Source: Gracilariopsis chorda
Taxonomy: Eukaryota; Rhodophyta; Florideophyceae; Gracilariales; Gracilariaceae
Assembly (NCBI GenBank): GCA_003194525.1
Contig: NBIV01000050.1
Span: 62,001 to 126,000 of the forward strand
DNA: 64,000 bases
Direction of reading: 5' to 3'
The notes beneath the pieces are model-generated. The model saw only the letters and a list, made by a program, of their open reading frames with translations. It was not told the DNA's origin and searched no databases. Positions 9,906-19,929 of the stretch are shown one piece after another; within the stretch, counting starts at the first letter, position 1; each line of letters begins with the position of its first letter. The position numbers and the translations under genes were made by a program.

Positions 9906-10344
9906 TCACAACAACAGCCAACCTGCCCAAACAAAGAACAAGATCGCAACAACAGCCAACCTGCCCAAACAAAGAACAAGATCGCAACAACAGCCAACCT
10001 GCCCAAACAAAGAACAAAATCGCAACAACAGCCAACCTGCCCAAACAAAGAACAAGATCACAGCAACAGCCAACCTGCCCAAGCAAAGAACAAAATCGCA
10101 ACAACAGCCAACCTGCCCAAACAAAGAACAAGATCGCAACAACAGCCAACCTGCCCAAACAAAGAACAAAATCGCAACAACAGCCAACCTGCCCAAACAA
10201 AGAACAAGATCACAGCAACAGCCAACCTGCCCAAGCAAAGAACAAAATCGCAACAACAGCCAACCTGCCCAAACAAAGAACAAGATCACAGCAACAGCCA
10301 ACCTGCCCAAGCAAAGAACAAAATCACAACAACAGCCAAACTTG
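9906..10344. repeat. 38-bp minisatellite with a 4-unit (152-bp) higher-order repeat
   Basis: Eleven near-perfect 38-bp units plus a decayed twelfth. Each is built around CAGCCAACCTGCCC, starting at 9914 and recurring at 9952, 9990, 10028 and so on to 10294. Units differ only at a few fixed positions (AAACAAAG/AAGCAAAG, AAGATC/AAAATC, ATCG/ATCA, CAACAACAG/CAGCAACAG). Units 2-5 and 6-9 are the same four variants in the same order, so a 152-bp block has been duplicated, and units 10-11 repeat part of it. As 38 is not a multiple of 3 and the unit lacks stops, all three forward frames and some reverse frames remain open, giving spurious repeat proteins. It ends about 400 bp before the APS reductase ATG. 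Confidence 0.95.
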
Positions 10345-10742
10345 CATCTCAAGAAGCGCGACCACGCGAGCTGCGCACTCCGGCGCGCCCAATGAGAGCG
10401 CACAGCGTGTCCACGTTGCACGGCCGTCCACGTGGCGACGCCCCATTGCGCGTGCGTCATTTGTGTGCCATCGCGCTTCAACTCGCACATGCGGCATGTG
10501 CATCGTCTACCATGATGCTTGCGCTTCGCCACACCTCGTCTCCGACCGCAGCACGCACTTGCACGTCCCGTTGCGCGCCGCCCCGAACGCGCCGCTCGCC
10601 ATAACACACAGCGCGCCGCCCTCGCGCCTCTGCAAACGTCGCCGTCGTCGTCGTTCGCCATCCGCACCCCCCGCACCCTCAATTCGCCTTTCGTTTCGCC
10701 GCTCAATTCGTCGCAGTCGCCGCCTTCTTCGCAGTCGCCGCC

Positions 10743-11954
10743 ATGAACGCCTTCGCCACCCCTGTCGTCACCCCCCGTCTGTCTACCTTTCTGCACACCG
10801 CCGTGCAACCGCGCACAACGCTTCGCTTCCACGCCGCGCCATCCTCTGTGCCTCGCCTCGTCCCGCGCGCGTCGCTAGATTTCGATGCGCTCGGTGAACA
10901 GTGGGCGGCCGCTGCATCCGGGCCGCACAGGAAGACGCCCACTCAGATCATTGACCACGCCCTCACCAACTTCCCAGCCGAGGTAGCCATAGCTTTCTCA
11001 GGCGCTGAGGACGTCGTGCTCATCGAGTATGCCTCTCGCACCAAGAAGCCCTTCCGCGTCTTCGCCCTTGATACCGGCCGCCTGCACCCGCAGACCTACC
11101 GCTTCTACGCCGAGGTTGAGAAGCATTACGGTATCAAAATAGAGTACACCTTCCCGGATAGTCAGGAGGTCACCGATCTGGTCAACGAAAAGGGCCTCTT
11201 CTCATTTTATGAAGACGGCCACCAGGAGTGTTGTCGAGTGCGCAAGGTCAGACCCCTGAGAAGAAAACTTGCCACTCTTTCCGCCTGGATTACCGGACAG
11301 CGAAAGGATCAAAGCCCTGGTACTCGCGCCGATATCCCTATCGTACAGACAGATCCGGCTTTCAAGGGCAAGCACGATTCCGTTCTCATCAAGTATAACC
11401 CGCTTGCAAACGTCTCATCAAGCGAAGTGTGGGCCACTATTCGAGCCACTGAAGTTCCATACAACGCCCTGCACTTGGAAGGCTTCACTTCAATAGGCTG
11501 CGAACCGTGTACCAGACCGGTCTTGCCGAATCAACATGAGCGCGAGGGTAGATGGTGGTGGGAGGAAGCCACTCAGAAGGAATGCGGTCTGCATAAGGGT
11601 AATATCTCCACCGACGCTGCCTCTGCCGAGCTTGCTGATGAATTTGTAAGCGACGCTGTCAACTCTGATAACGTGGTGGTTTTTACGAAGAAGGGATGTC
11701 CGTACTGTGCAGCGATGAAGGACCTGTTTGCTGAACTGGGTGTCCCTTATACAGAGTATACCATTAGTGAAATGGAAAACTATGGCGATATTGTCGCCTC
11801 CCTTGAAAGGTCCACAAATCAGAACACTGCTCCTAACCTCTTCATTGACGGCCACCATATCGGCGGCAACGATGAGACCCAGAAGCTGCATGCTGCCGGT
11901 AAGCTGCTACCCCTCCTTGAGCAAGCACACGTTCAACTCAAAGTTTCAGCTTGA
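10743..11954 (+). CDS. APR: Plastid-type adenylyl-sulfate (APS) reductase with C-terminal glutaredoxin domain
   Basis: Reduces APS to sulfite and AMP using glutathione, the committed step of assimilatory sulfate reduction, in the plastid. The 403-residue protein has a Ser/Arg/Pro-rich N terminus of about 42 residues, typical of a transit peptide. The reductase domain follows (about 60-285) with [13 protein letters not shown] and the [11 protein letters not shown] loop. The iron-sulfur cysteines are Cys163-Cys164 and Cys253-Cys256 (CEPC), and the catalytic ECGLH cysteine is Cys281. A glutaredoxin-like domain (about 308-400) carries the CPYC active site at 319-322. This architecture is that of plant and algal APR. 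ATG in good context (GCCGCCATGA). It converges with the DDX1 gene, 121 bp apart. Confidence 0.96.
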   Translation: MNAFATPVVTPRLSTFLHTAVQPRTTLRFHAAPSSVPRLVPRASLDFDALGEQWAAAASGPHRKTPTQIIDHALTNFPAEVAIAFSGAEDVVLIEYASRTKKPFRVFALDTGRLHPQTYRFYAEVEKHYGIKIEYTFPDSQEVTDLVNEKGLFSFYEDGHQECCRVRKVRPLRRKLATLSAWITGQRKDQSPGTRADIPIVQTDPAFKGKHDSVLIKYNPLANVSSSEVWATIRATEVPYNALHLEGFTSIGCEPCTRPVLPNQHEREGRWWWEEATQKECGLHKGNISTDAASAELADEFVSDAVNSDNVVVFTKKGCPYCAAMKDLFAELGVPYTEYTISEMENYGDIVASLERSTNQNTAPNLFIDGHHIGGNDETQKLHAAGKLLPLLEQAHVQLKVSA

Positions 11955-12075
11955 GCAAAAGTCCTGGAGCGAGCTGCCGGTACATCCGCATACTTCGCCA
12001 TGGGCCATGGAGCAAAAGTGTTTAGTTCTTTGTTTTTTCTCTTCTCTTTTTTTTTTCTCTCCGTGCCACACATGC

Positions 12076-14461
12076 CTAATGCACAACGCCACTTCGACCC
12101 ACGCTCACATCCTTTGAATACTGCAATTGTAAAGAAAAGAACGACGCCTGAGCTTCCTCTTCTAACTTGACAAGCTCTCGCACCGCTGGTTGAAGTTCCT
12201 CGACGTGCTTTGCTGTCTGTTGGTTCACTTGCACCTCCCCAACTCTTGTTCCATACAGCCGGGGGCCTGCGTCGGCGTTCTTACGCTTGAAGTCAGGGCC
12301 TAGTTCTTCGATGCGACCGTTGAGACGTTCTTCGATTTCCTCGAGCATCTTTGGTTCGTTCTGCCAAAGTACGCAGCCGCCCACACTCACCAGCTTTCGG
12401 TTATTGCACACACCCATGCGCGCTTTGTTGCATGTGTGGAACCATACAGCTTCTTTCTGTGCTGACACGAGAGAAACTGCCAGCCCGTGTCGCTCTGCTC
12501 GTCCAACACGTCCTACCCTGTGGATGTAGTTTTCTGACTTGTCCGGAAGGCAGACGTTGACGAGATAGGGCAATCCGACAATATCTATCCCGCGTGCAGC
12601 TACATCTGTACAGATTAGGAAACGAACCTCTCCTGCCTTGAAAGCAGCCAGCGCTTCGTTTCTCTCCTCTTGTCTCTTGCCGCCGTGCAAAACGGCACAT
12701 GAGTATTCAACCTCCGGACCCGTGTCTCGTCGTCCCCTGAAACGATGACTGTTCACTTCTTGCGGAGAAAAGCCAGAACACTGGATTAGAAATGATTCAA
12801 CGTTTTCGCCGTCTTGTTGTGTGCGCACGAAAATCATCGCTTGCGTCATATCGTGTGCGTCGATGACTTGGCGAAGAGCCACTAGCTTCAGCTTCTTCAT
12901 CGTTTGTGAGCGCATGTCTGCCGCATCCACCATGTCAACATCTGCTTTTTTTTTTGCGTTTCTTTCCTTTGCTAAGGACCTCTTGATGAACTTGGTCTAG
13001 CGGCCATTCCAAGTAGTCTGGTACGGTTTCAAGTAACGATATATCTGCGTCTGCGTCGAGGCGAACCATGGTATGGTGTAGCTGGTCGGGAACGGACTGC
13101 TTTCCCTTTAAATCGATCCACGTGGGAAAAGACTGAATCTTCTCCGCTAGACCTTTGATCTCCGGTGAATGCAATGTGGCTGAGAATAACAGAGTTTGTA
13201 CTCGATTCCTACTCGGAATCTTCTGGTATAGGAACATGATGTCCCTCATATTATCTTCAGCAAAAGTATCTGCTTCATCGAGCACGAAGAAACGAATAGC
13301 ATCCAGCGATAACACACCTGTTTTCACCAGTCGAACAATCGATCCCAGAGTCCCGGCTACTATGTCAAGACCAGATTTTAGGGATGCCTTCTGTGCTTTT
13401 GGATTTCCACCGCCGATGAGCAACAGTTGACGCAAAGATGGGGGCGGAAGGTATTTGTTAAACTTTGTTAGTTCCTCATTAACTTGCGCTGCAAGTTCTC
13501 GCGCTGGTTCCAGAATCAAAGCCAATGGGGCTTTTCCTTTCTCCCCCTTTTTCTCCCGTGCTTTTGCCGGCGTCATATCTACGTCTCCGTCTTCATCCGC
13601 TTCACGCGCAGTGAACAGGTTCCTCATGTCTTCTGAGGGTTTACAATCGGCTTCTGTTGCCTCTCGCATAGGTCTAAACCCCATGCTTTCGGCATTCTTT
13701 GATTCCATAAGGAAGTTTATCTCGATTTCTGCATTCTTTAAAGCTGCTGCTGGAAACAAGCTCAAGTTCTCTACACCGAGAGATGTCCATGGAACCGAAA
13801 ATGCTGTCCCCAGCTCCTCTTCGTTCTTCAAGAATGATATCTCAACTATTGCTTGGTTGATATTCGCATGTTCTATGAACTCAACCATGCAACAAATTGT
13901 ATCTCCAATGGAGTACTTCTCACCATAAGGATCGAACTTTGCCCCATGAGATTTCATTCCTGTTCCTCCGTACCCAAAGCCACGGAAATCAGTACCAAGA
14001 TTAAGCTGTGCATTTCTCGAGCTCCAACCTACTCGACAGATACCCTCATCCTTCATGTAAGCGACGTAATACCACTTTCCACTACACACCCCTCTCGTAG
14101 CACGAACTCCCTCCCAGATGGCATGATGTCGGCACTGCGCGATTGTCCGATCTGCGTTTACAGCCACTTGTCTTCCCCTGTCGATAGTGGACAATCGAAC
14201 CGGGCCTTTCCCTTCTTCTTTTGAATAACTACTGACCGGTTTTGATAGATTGGTGTTTCGTGTCTCGTACACCACCTGTACAATCGGGAGACAAAAAGCA
14301 CCAGTCTTCCCGGAACCTGTTGCAGCTGCGACTGACACATCTCCTCCACCTAGAATCAGAGGAATAGCCTCTGTTTGAACTGGGGTTGGTAGATGCCATT
14401 CCATGTCATCTAAAGCGCTTATTATCTCTTGCATCACACCAAGCTCTTCGAAAGCTGACAT
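12076..14461 (-). CDS. DDX1: DDX1-type DEAD-box RNA helicase with SPRY insert, frame broken at an A10 run
   Basis: DDX1 acts in tRNA splicing ligase, 3'-end processing and DNA-damage contexts. The first frame (14461-12935, 508 residues) holds the Q motif and Walker A (AATGSGKTG, about 46-54). A SPRY domain is inserted between motifs I and Ia, which is the DDX1 hallmark, followed by EPARELAAQV, the DEAD motif (VLDEAD) and motif III (SAT). The second frame (12933-12076) holds the helicase C domain: MIFVRTQ, VLHGGKRQEERN, ICTDVAARGIDI, HRVGRVGRAER and a DDX1-like tail with EIEERLNGRIEELGPDFK. The frames differ by one base at ten consecutive A (12955-12946): with ten the protein stops after KKKSRC, with nine it continues. 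Sequencing error, recent mutation or transcriptional slippage are all possible. ATG at 14461. Confidence 0.9.
12946..12955 (-). other. A10 homopolymer at the DDX1 frame break
   Basis: Ten T on the plus strand (ten A in the coding sense) lie between the codon for Arg of a KKRKKK stretch and the sequence AGCAGATGTTGAC. The upstream frame meets TGA immediately after. Removing one A leads straight into the helicase C domain. Long A runs of this kind are classic sites of polymerase slippage. Confidence 0.9.
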
Positions 14462-16298
14462 AGTGAGTGAGCTCTTGAAACAGAAACCAAGGTGAGATAT
14501 CTTCTTCTGTGATCCAACTTCAGAGTTTTGGTCGACGAACGACTTTCAGAATCGCAGATAAACAAGAGTTTGACTGCTTGTTCTTGTTCCCTCTCGTAAA
14601 AGCTTTAAAAGCAAGTGATGTATGGAAGGGCAACGATCTTCGCACTTCTCAAAACGTGAAACAAATTCCTCCCACTCAAGGAATGCGATACGTGCACTAG
14701 ACAGGGCCAACGCTTTGCAATATTTCTCAATCACCGAGGTGTTGTTGAAATCTACCTGAGCTGTTGCGCATACTCAATATTTCGGAACATCGAATGGCGG
14801 AAAGCGCAAAGATATTGTTGAATAGATTCGGCCGACTCGGAACTCATACACAATCGGAAAGTGCGAGCTTTTAATCTGTCTGAAGATGAACTGTTTTTAA
14901 AAATCTCAAGGATTTGTCTCGAATGCTTCGCTGGTCATAGCTGGTGCTGGTGGTACCGTTGGTAGGCGCTCGCGACCATCCAAAGCCCTACTTGATGTGA
15001 GTACCAAAGGTAAACACACGTCTCTCTCCCAGCGTGAAATGCATTGCGCATCGGGAAAACCTGCAATGCAGAGCCGTTCTTTCCAATCTGATTTATACGG
15101 TGTGTTATCGTTCACAGCGTTTGAAACAACGGGGGTCGACTCTTTTATTTGACGCGAAACAAGGAACCAGAACTCATATCTCTTCCTTATTCTTCGCCGC
15201 TAAAGAGGTAGCGACTGTAGGCCACCTTATGCCTCCCCTTCCTAACTTTTACCATCGACAAACATGTAAAGGGTTACATGGATATCCATACGAACTGCAG
15301 CTTACTGCTGAAACAATGACGCGGAGGCACCTTATCTCTTGTATAGATTAACTAGCTTGCTTTGCAGAGCCCCCCTTGTTATCAGCAGCCAAGTTACTCG
15401 TAAATGAAATTCTTCTTCGTTCCCATATATCTACATTCTTTTGCATCGCATACACCATCTACACTTCCAACTTTTTTAGCAGATTGAATGAAGATGTGAG
15501 GTTTGGAAAGAATTATCGTTGTCCTTGCAACTGCTGAAAAATCTTGCCGTAAGAGCTCAGAACATGATTAACGAGAATCCTGGAACACTTGTTTTCGCTC
15601 CTTTTTGTTGGTAATTCATAATGCGATTGATTCCGCTCAGCTCTCTTGTTGCGCAGAACTCAGTGTAAAAAGCGATCAGTATTTGCGCAGTGGTTGGAGA
15701 ATACGAATCAGAAAAATATCTTGACTACACAAATCAAGGTTCTACATTCACTAGAATGATGGATTCACAAACCCCTGATGAAATGAATATCTTTTCGTTT
15801 CCTTTTGCGCGAGCTGTGGAGCTGAAGAATCAGAAAGACAGTGAGAGCAGTTGCAATGGTAAGGGAACCTTCGAATCACGGGCACCAGCGATGGATTCTG
15901 CTCAAGCCTCTGGGTTTTCTATGAAAATGACGGGATCAGTCCATCACTATACACGCATCACCTTCATCGAACAGGGCTTTGGCTAGAATAACAGTTACGA
16001 GTTTCCCGGATATCAAAAAAGCTTTATCTACATCGTCCCATTACCTAATTTTTAACGGAGGGGGAAAGGCGGGGGTTAAACGGTGCGAGGCAGAACATGA
16101 TAAAGAGCTGAAAACTTGCATAGGTTAAAAAAGGGAACGCTCTGTTCCAAGAATGACGCAATCAGCCTTGAGGCTCACTGTACATCACCTGTCCTCAATG
16201 CCAATATTCAAGCGTCGGTGGCTGTTCTCCAGGCAACTCTCAAAAACGGAGATCACAATAATGAAGAGTCCAGAGGCTTTAAGCTCAGTTGCAACGAA
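14462..16298. other. 1.8-kb region with no supported gene
   Basis: Contains the DDX1 promoter side on the left. Open frames are short (up to about 100 codons) and resemble nothing. On the plus strand at 14952-14964 is GGTACCGTTGGTA, the reverse complement of the motif inside the 1775-1854 hairpin; a TACCAAAGGTAAAC follows near 15002. I see no RNA gene. Confidence 0.5.
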
Positions 16299-16637
16299 TC
16301 ACAGAACTTCCAATTCACTTTCTTCAAAGTGCGCAATGAACTTTTTGGGCGTTTCGTCGAAGCTGACAACGTAAGGACAGGTGGCGCTCACTTCAACGCC
16401 ATCTCGATGTGACACATCTTTAGTAATCACTCCTTCCAACCCTTGAACATCCATGGGCTCGTTTCGCTTTCCGGGGTAGTGATACATGATTACGGATTTG
16501 CAAACGCGAACTTTCTGGCCTACTTCCAAGGCCATGCTCATAGGTCGCATACATGTTCGCTTCTTTGCGCGCTGGATTTCCGATCGTTGTACGGGTTTCA
16601 AGGGATTCCCGATGAAGGCAGATTGAGAAAAGCCCAT
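16299..16637 (-). CDS. FTRV: Ferredoxin-thioredoxin reductase variable (alpha) subunit, plastid-targeted
   Basis: FTR passes electrons from photosystem I ferredoxin to thioredoxins; this small SH3-like subunit packs against the catalytic iron-sulfur subunit. The 112-residue protein has a basic, Ser-containing N-terminal extension of about 36 residues, suited to a short transit peptide. A complete FTRV domain follows: VGQKVRVCKSVIMYHYPGKR, then MDVQGLEGVI, SATCPYVVSF, and the terminal KFIAHFEESELEVL. The start is the ATG at 16637 (CCCACCATGGG); the upstream frame has a stop and no other ATG. The catalytic subunit is plastid-encoded in red algae as far as I know and is not seen here. Direct evidence for a photosynthetic host. 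Confidence 0.9.
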   Translation of the reverse strand: MGFSQSAFIGNPLKPVQRSEIQRAKKRTCMRPMSMALEVGQKVRVCKSVIMYHYPGKRNEPMDVQGLEGVITKDVSHRDGVEVSATCPYVVSFDETPKKFIAHFEESELEVL

Positions 16638-17537
16638 GGTGGGTTGTTGAGGAGCAAGGCAACCGTGCAGTGGTGATTGCTAAGTTGCCGGAGATTAGGA
16701 TTGCCTCAAGGTAATGCAACCCTGCGTTAAGATGCGTGGGCATTTGTTGTATACTGAAAAAGGAATGAGCTCTAGCACACGTGTGGACGTGAGGTTCAAA
16801 ATTCAAGGGCTGTGTGGCAGCGCGAGGTACCTTGGGTGTATCTCATGGTGGCGTATTTGTTGCAATGCGTGAACTACATTCTCCGAATAAGCCTAGTTCA
16901 AGTCCTAACTTGGGACCGTATGTGTGTCAAGTGTTGATCTCTCTTGGAGACGCAGCTGCAAATCCATTTCGCTTCCCTTACTCGGCGGGGGCGAAGACGG
17001 GTACACTTCGTGAAGGCGGATCAGCTTGTGCCCGTTGGGGCCGTGGTTACCGCACAACAGCTGTGAATTCGGGCAAGATCTATAAATGATCCCATCACAT
17101 TTTGTGCGAGGGTCGAAGCACTCGTGTGGGCGCATCATTATTCATTCATTCTTACACATTGTACCTTAGGCACTTCAACCGAGCTCTGTGAGAACATCTT
17201 GTGTAGAATTGCGAGCGAGTGATGCTGGTCTATTCGTCTTTACGACCAGTATGAGACTATCCCTAAGCCTCTTGTAAAGGGTTACCAAAAGGCAATTTGC
17301 AGTTCTATGATGACGCGTAGTTTAAGTCGCGAGTTGCGACCAACCAGATAGAGAACTGTTGGTCAGTTTATATGCTTATCATATCCTCATTCCAAATACC
17401 ACTTCCAAAAGGCTCGCTACAACGTTAAACAAAATCTTGGTTTCCTTCTAACTGACGTCACTCGATCGCTGAATCAGTTTGCTTCTACCTGTGGATCGTC
17501 TAGCCACCCTTGCCCCGCAGATGAAACGTGCGGGTGG
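16638..17537. other. 900-bp intergenic region, nothing recognised
   Basis: No supported coding frame and no repeat of note beyond a short imperfect stem (GACCAAC ... GTTGGTC, about 17339-17364). It should include the FTRV promoter and the DUF4079 gene 3' region. Confidence 0.45.
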
Positions 17538-18092
17538 CTACCACGGCACGGTCTTCCAGACAGACTTTAAAATCGGTAAGCCACTCCAAATCTGCCAAGC
17601 GATGGTGAGGATCACAGCAAACCCAACCACTGCGTGGAACCCTCGTGCAGAGGGAGCATCCTTAAACCACGGCACCATAGCCACATTGAGGGAGACTGCC
17701 AGTAATAAGAAAAAACCCCCATACAGATGTGGACCAGGAAACAAGCGCCCTGACCGTTGATAAGTGTTGAACATACCTAAAAACATCGAGAACGATGTAA
17801 GGAAGAGAAGCGACGCAGATAGTTTATGATGATAGCGCTCTAGCACGGGACGGGGAGCAGACATCAGGGGTGTCGCCTCGGTGCTCTCTTCGCTTCTGGT
17901 TTTCTTGACCTGTAGTCCAAGGAGCCACGTGACGACCCACAGAGTAGCTAAGATAAGCATCAGAAGTGGATGAATCAGAGATCCGGCCTTGTGCGTAAAC
18001 CAGGTCACCATACTGAAATCAATGCAATGCGGCCTCAGGCTTTCCACGTCCTGCGTGTTGGTGTACTCAACCTTGAATGAGGGCAGCTCCAA
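17538..18092 (-). CDS. DUF4079 family membrane protein (probably plastid)
   Basis: A multi-span membrane protein family shared by cyanobacteria and photosynthetic eukaryotes, with no established function that I know of. Visible are four hydrophobic segments and the family pattern: SLIHPLLMLIL near the start, a short charged loop, ERYHHKLSASLLFL, then GRLFPGPHLYGGFFLL and the final AWQIWSGLPILK. The His residues of HHKL and PHLYGG resemble heme or pigment ligands, as in cytochrome b561-like folds; that is inference. The 5' end is unresolved: the listed start is a TTG, the frame is open back to a stop at 18183, and the first ATG is internal (18011). A transit peptide on an unrecognised upstream exon would explain this. 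Confidence 0.7.
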   Translation of the reverse strand: MELPSFKVEYTNTQDVESLRPHCIDFSMVTWFTHKAGSLIHPLLMLILATLWVVTWLLGLQVKKTRSEESTEATPLMSAPRPVLERYHHKLSASLLFLTSFSMFLGMFNTYQRSGRLFPGPHLYGGFFLLLAVSLNVAMVPWFKDAPSARGFHAVVGFAVILTIAWQIWSGLPILKSVWKTVPW

Positions 18093-19929
18093 ATGCCTTG
18101 CAGGGGATGCGCTTCCAGACTTTCCCCAGAGCTGGTCGTGACATAGGCCGACTAGATTAATGCTTCCTTCGATATAGTGCTTTTAAGGATGAAGGGTTAC
18201 GGTGCCGTTTACCTCTTAAATGGCATTGCACCAATTTTTCGTTCCCAAATTCCGGAGACATTCAACGTTGTTTCATTCCGTATAGTGCTTCCGCCGGCTG
18301 TGTTTAGCACTATTCCACTCCCTGCCAGAGATACTACTACGAATGGCCCCGCAGTCGCAGCATTCTGTCGCCTCAGCCAGCTCGGGAGCCTTGCGCGCTC
18401 GTACGAGATGCGGTGCTTTGCACCGGCACACGTGCTCTTGTAGAAGCGTGCACCCTTGTAATACAATTTGGCACCACAGACAGGGGTCAAAAACTTTCTT
18501 CTTCACGGGCACACATTACCTGATTACGGCATTGTGGTAGAATCTAACACTGCAGGGGAGCTTTTCTTCGTCTAGCATGCTAAACTCTATGTACGTAAAG
18601 CTCCTCGGGAAGAAAGATTTTCTCTGTCCCGTAGTACGAACCTCTATTCATGTCCCCGGAATGTAGCCGATGACTGCTTGCTCTCACTTTGCAGCAGCCG
18701 TGTTGCTCTCACTAGCTATAATCTCAGAACATAGAAAGATCAGCACCAAGCTTCGGGAAGACCCAAAAACTATCCTAGAATGCTGCGGCCACCCTAGCTA
18801 GGTAGTCTACACTGACATTGAAGTAAATCGTTCGCTCTTTCGTTCTATCCCTCAAGAGTCCTCTTCCTCTTTATCTTTGGGGCTTAAGGGTTGGAAGCCT
18901 AGCCTCCTACCCCATATATGTTAATCAATGCCAAGGAGCCCTAGCTAGACAGGAGCACACTAAAGGCATCCAAAATCCAGGGAAATGATAGCGGTAAAAA
19001 AGCGTAAAGGTTTGACCATAAAACTTCTTATGTCCTACAATAGTAGACATAAAAGAAAGCCAATTACGAAGCAACACTTGTGCATCCTTGCATGCATCGC
19101 ATATACATTGGCGCACACAATCAAAAGATGTCAGAGCCTCCACCAGTCGAGCCAGTATGACATTCAGTTTCTACTGGCTGAGATCTGCCCAGATATCAAA
19201 GATAGCCAATAGCGGGTCGCTTCGAGTATGTCTGTTACATTAGACATAAGCAAAGCGAACAAGGGTCAGGCTGACGACCAACTGTTGGTTGTTGAAAGCC
19301 ATTATCCAAGAAAAGGCTTCGCTTGCCCTTGTATGTGTAATATAGTAGACATAAGCATTTAGGGTCAAAACGGTAAAAAAAGTTATGTGAGAGGAAAGCT
19401 TTAGCCCTTTCCGTCTTTACCTCGGTAGGCTCGGGAATATGCTTCATATCTTACGATGTTATGATGTAAAGCTGATTGACAGGTTACGAAGGTTATCCTT
19501 ACAAGTCTGTGTCCTCAAGCTTCTCACCATTTTAACTACCAAATCAATCGTTTGCACATTGGTCTTTCCTGTGGATGGAGCTACGCTATCGATGAGTTGC
19601 AACGTGGAAAACAGCCCTCTCATTCCAACTGGAGGCCATATATATCACCTTCTTAATCTGCCCTCCCCAGAAAGTCAGAAAAGCAGCAAGAGAGTGAAAT
19701 CCATTCCCACTACATTGTAGCACCGCCACAAAACCACCTCCCGACCACATCTTCTGCACTTCTATGCGCGCGCGTTACTGCACAATCGACGTCTTTGCCT
19801 ACGGTCACGCTACTACACACCCACCTTTCCCGCCCGCTCAAATGTTGCTGCGCACCTGACTTCTCTATCCGCGCGCGTGCTGCCGCGCACTCACCTTCTC
19901 CGCCCGCCCGCGCGCTGTTGCACGCAAGA
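18093..19929. other. 1.8-kb region with no supported gene
   Basis: No coding frame resembles a known protein. The motif TAGTAGACATAA occurs at 19041 and 19343, with a variant near 19238, and CGGTAAAAAA near 18982 and 19373, suggesting remnants of a decayed repeat. The stretch 19760-19920 is rich in CGCGCG and CCCGCC and is unlike the Ty3/gypsy remnant that begins after it. Confidence 0.45.

Larger units (their letters stand above)
8414..10742. other. 2.3-kb intergenic region upstream of APS reductase, with two tandem repeats
   Basis: Divergent intergenic space between the proline-rich gene (-) and APS reductase (+). No coding sequence is supported; the long open frames on both strands come from the 38-bp minisatellite. 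It holds the GGAA microsatellite (9404-9445) and the minisatellite (9906-10344), both annotated separately. Confidence 0.6.

Noticed and set aside
9906-10344. CRISPR-like array of regular repeats
   Set aside because: Units are directly abutting with no unique spacers, and the setting is eukaryotic nuclear DNA.
9727-10832. Long open frames on both strands over 9727-10395, 9792-10604 and 9906-10832 encoding Gln/Pro-rich or Cys/Leu-rich repeat proteins
   Set aside because: They are produced by the stop-free 38-bp minisatellite, are open in several frames at once and have no non-repeat conserved part.
15690-15986. A 98-codon open frame between DDX1 and FTRV
   Set aside because: Short, no family resemblance, no supporting start context; treated as non-coding.
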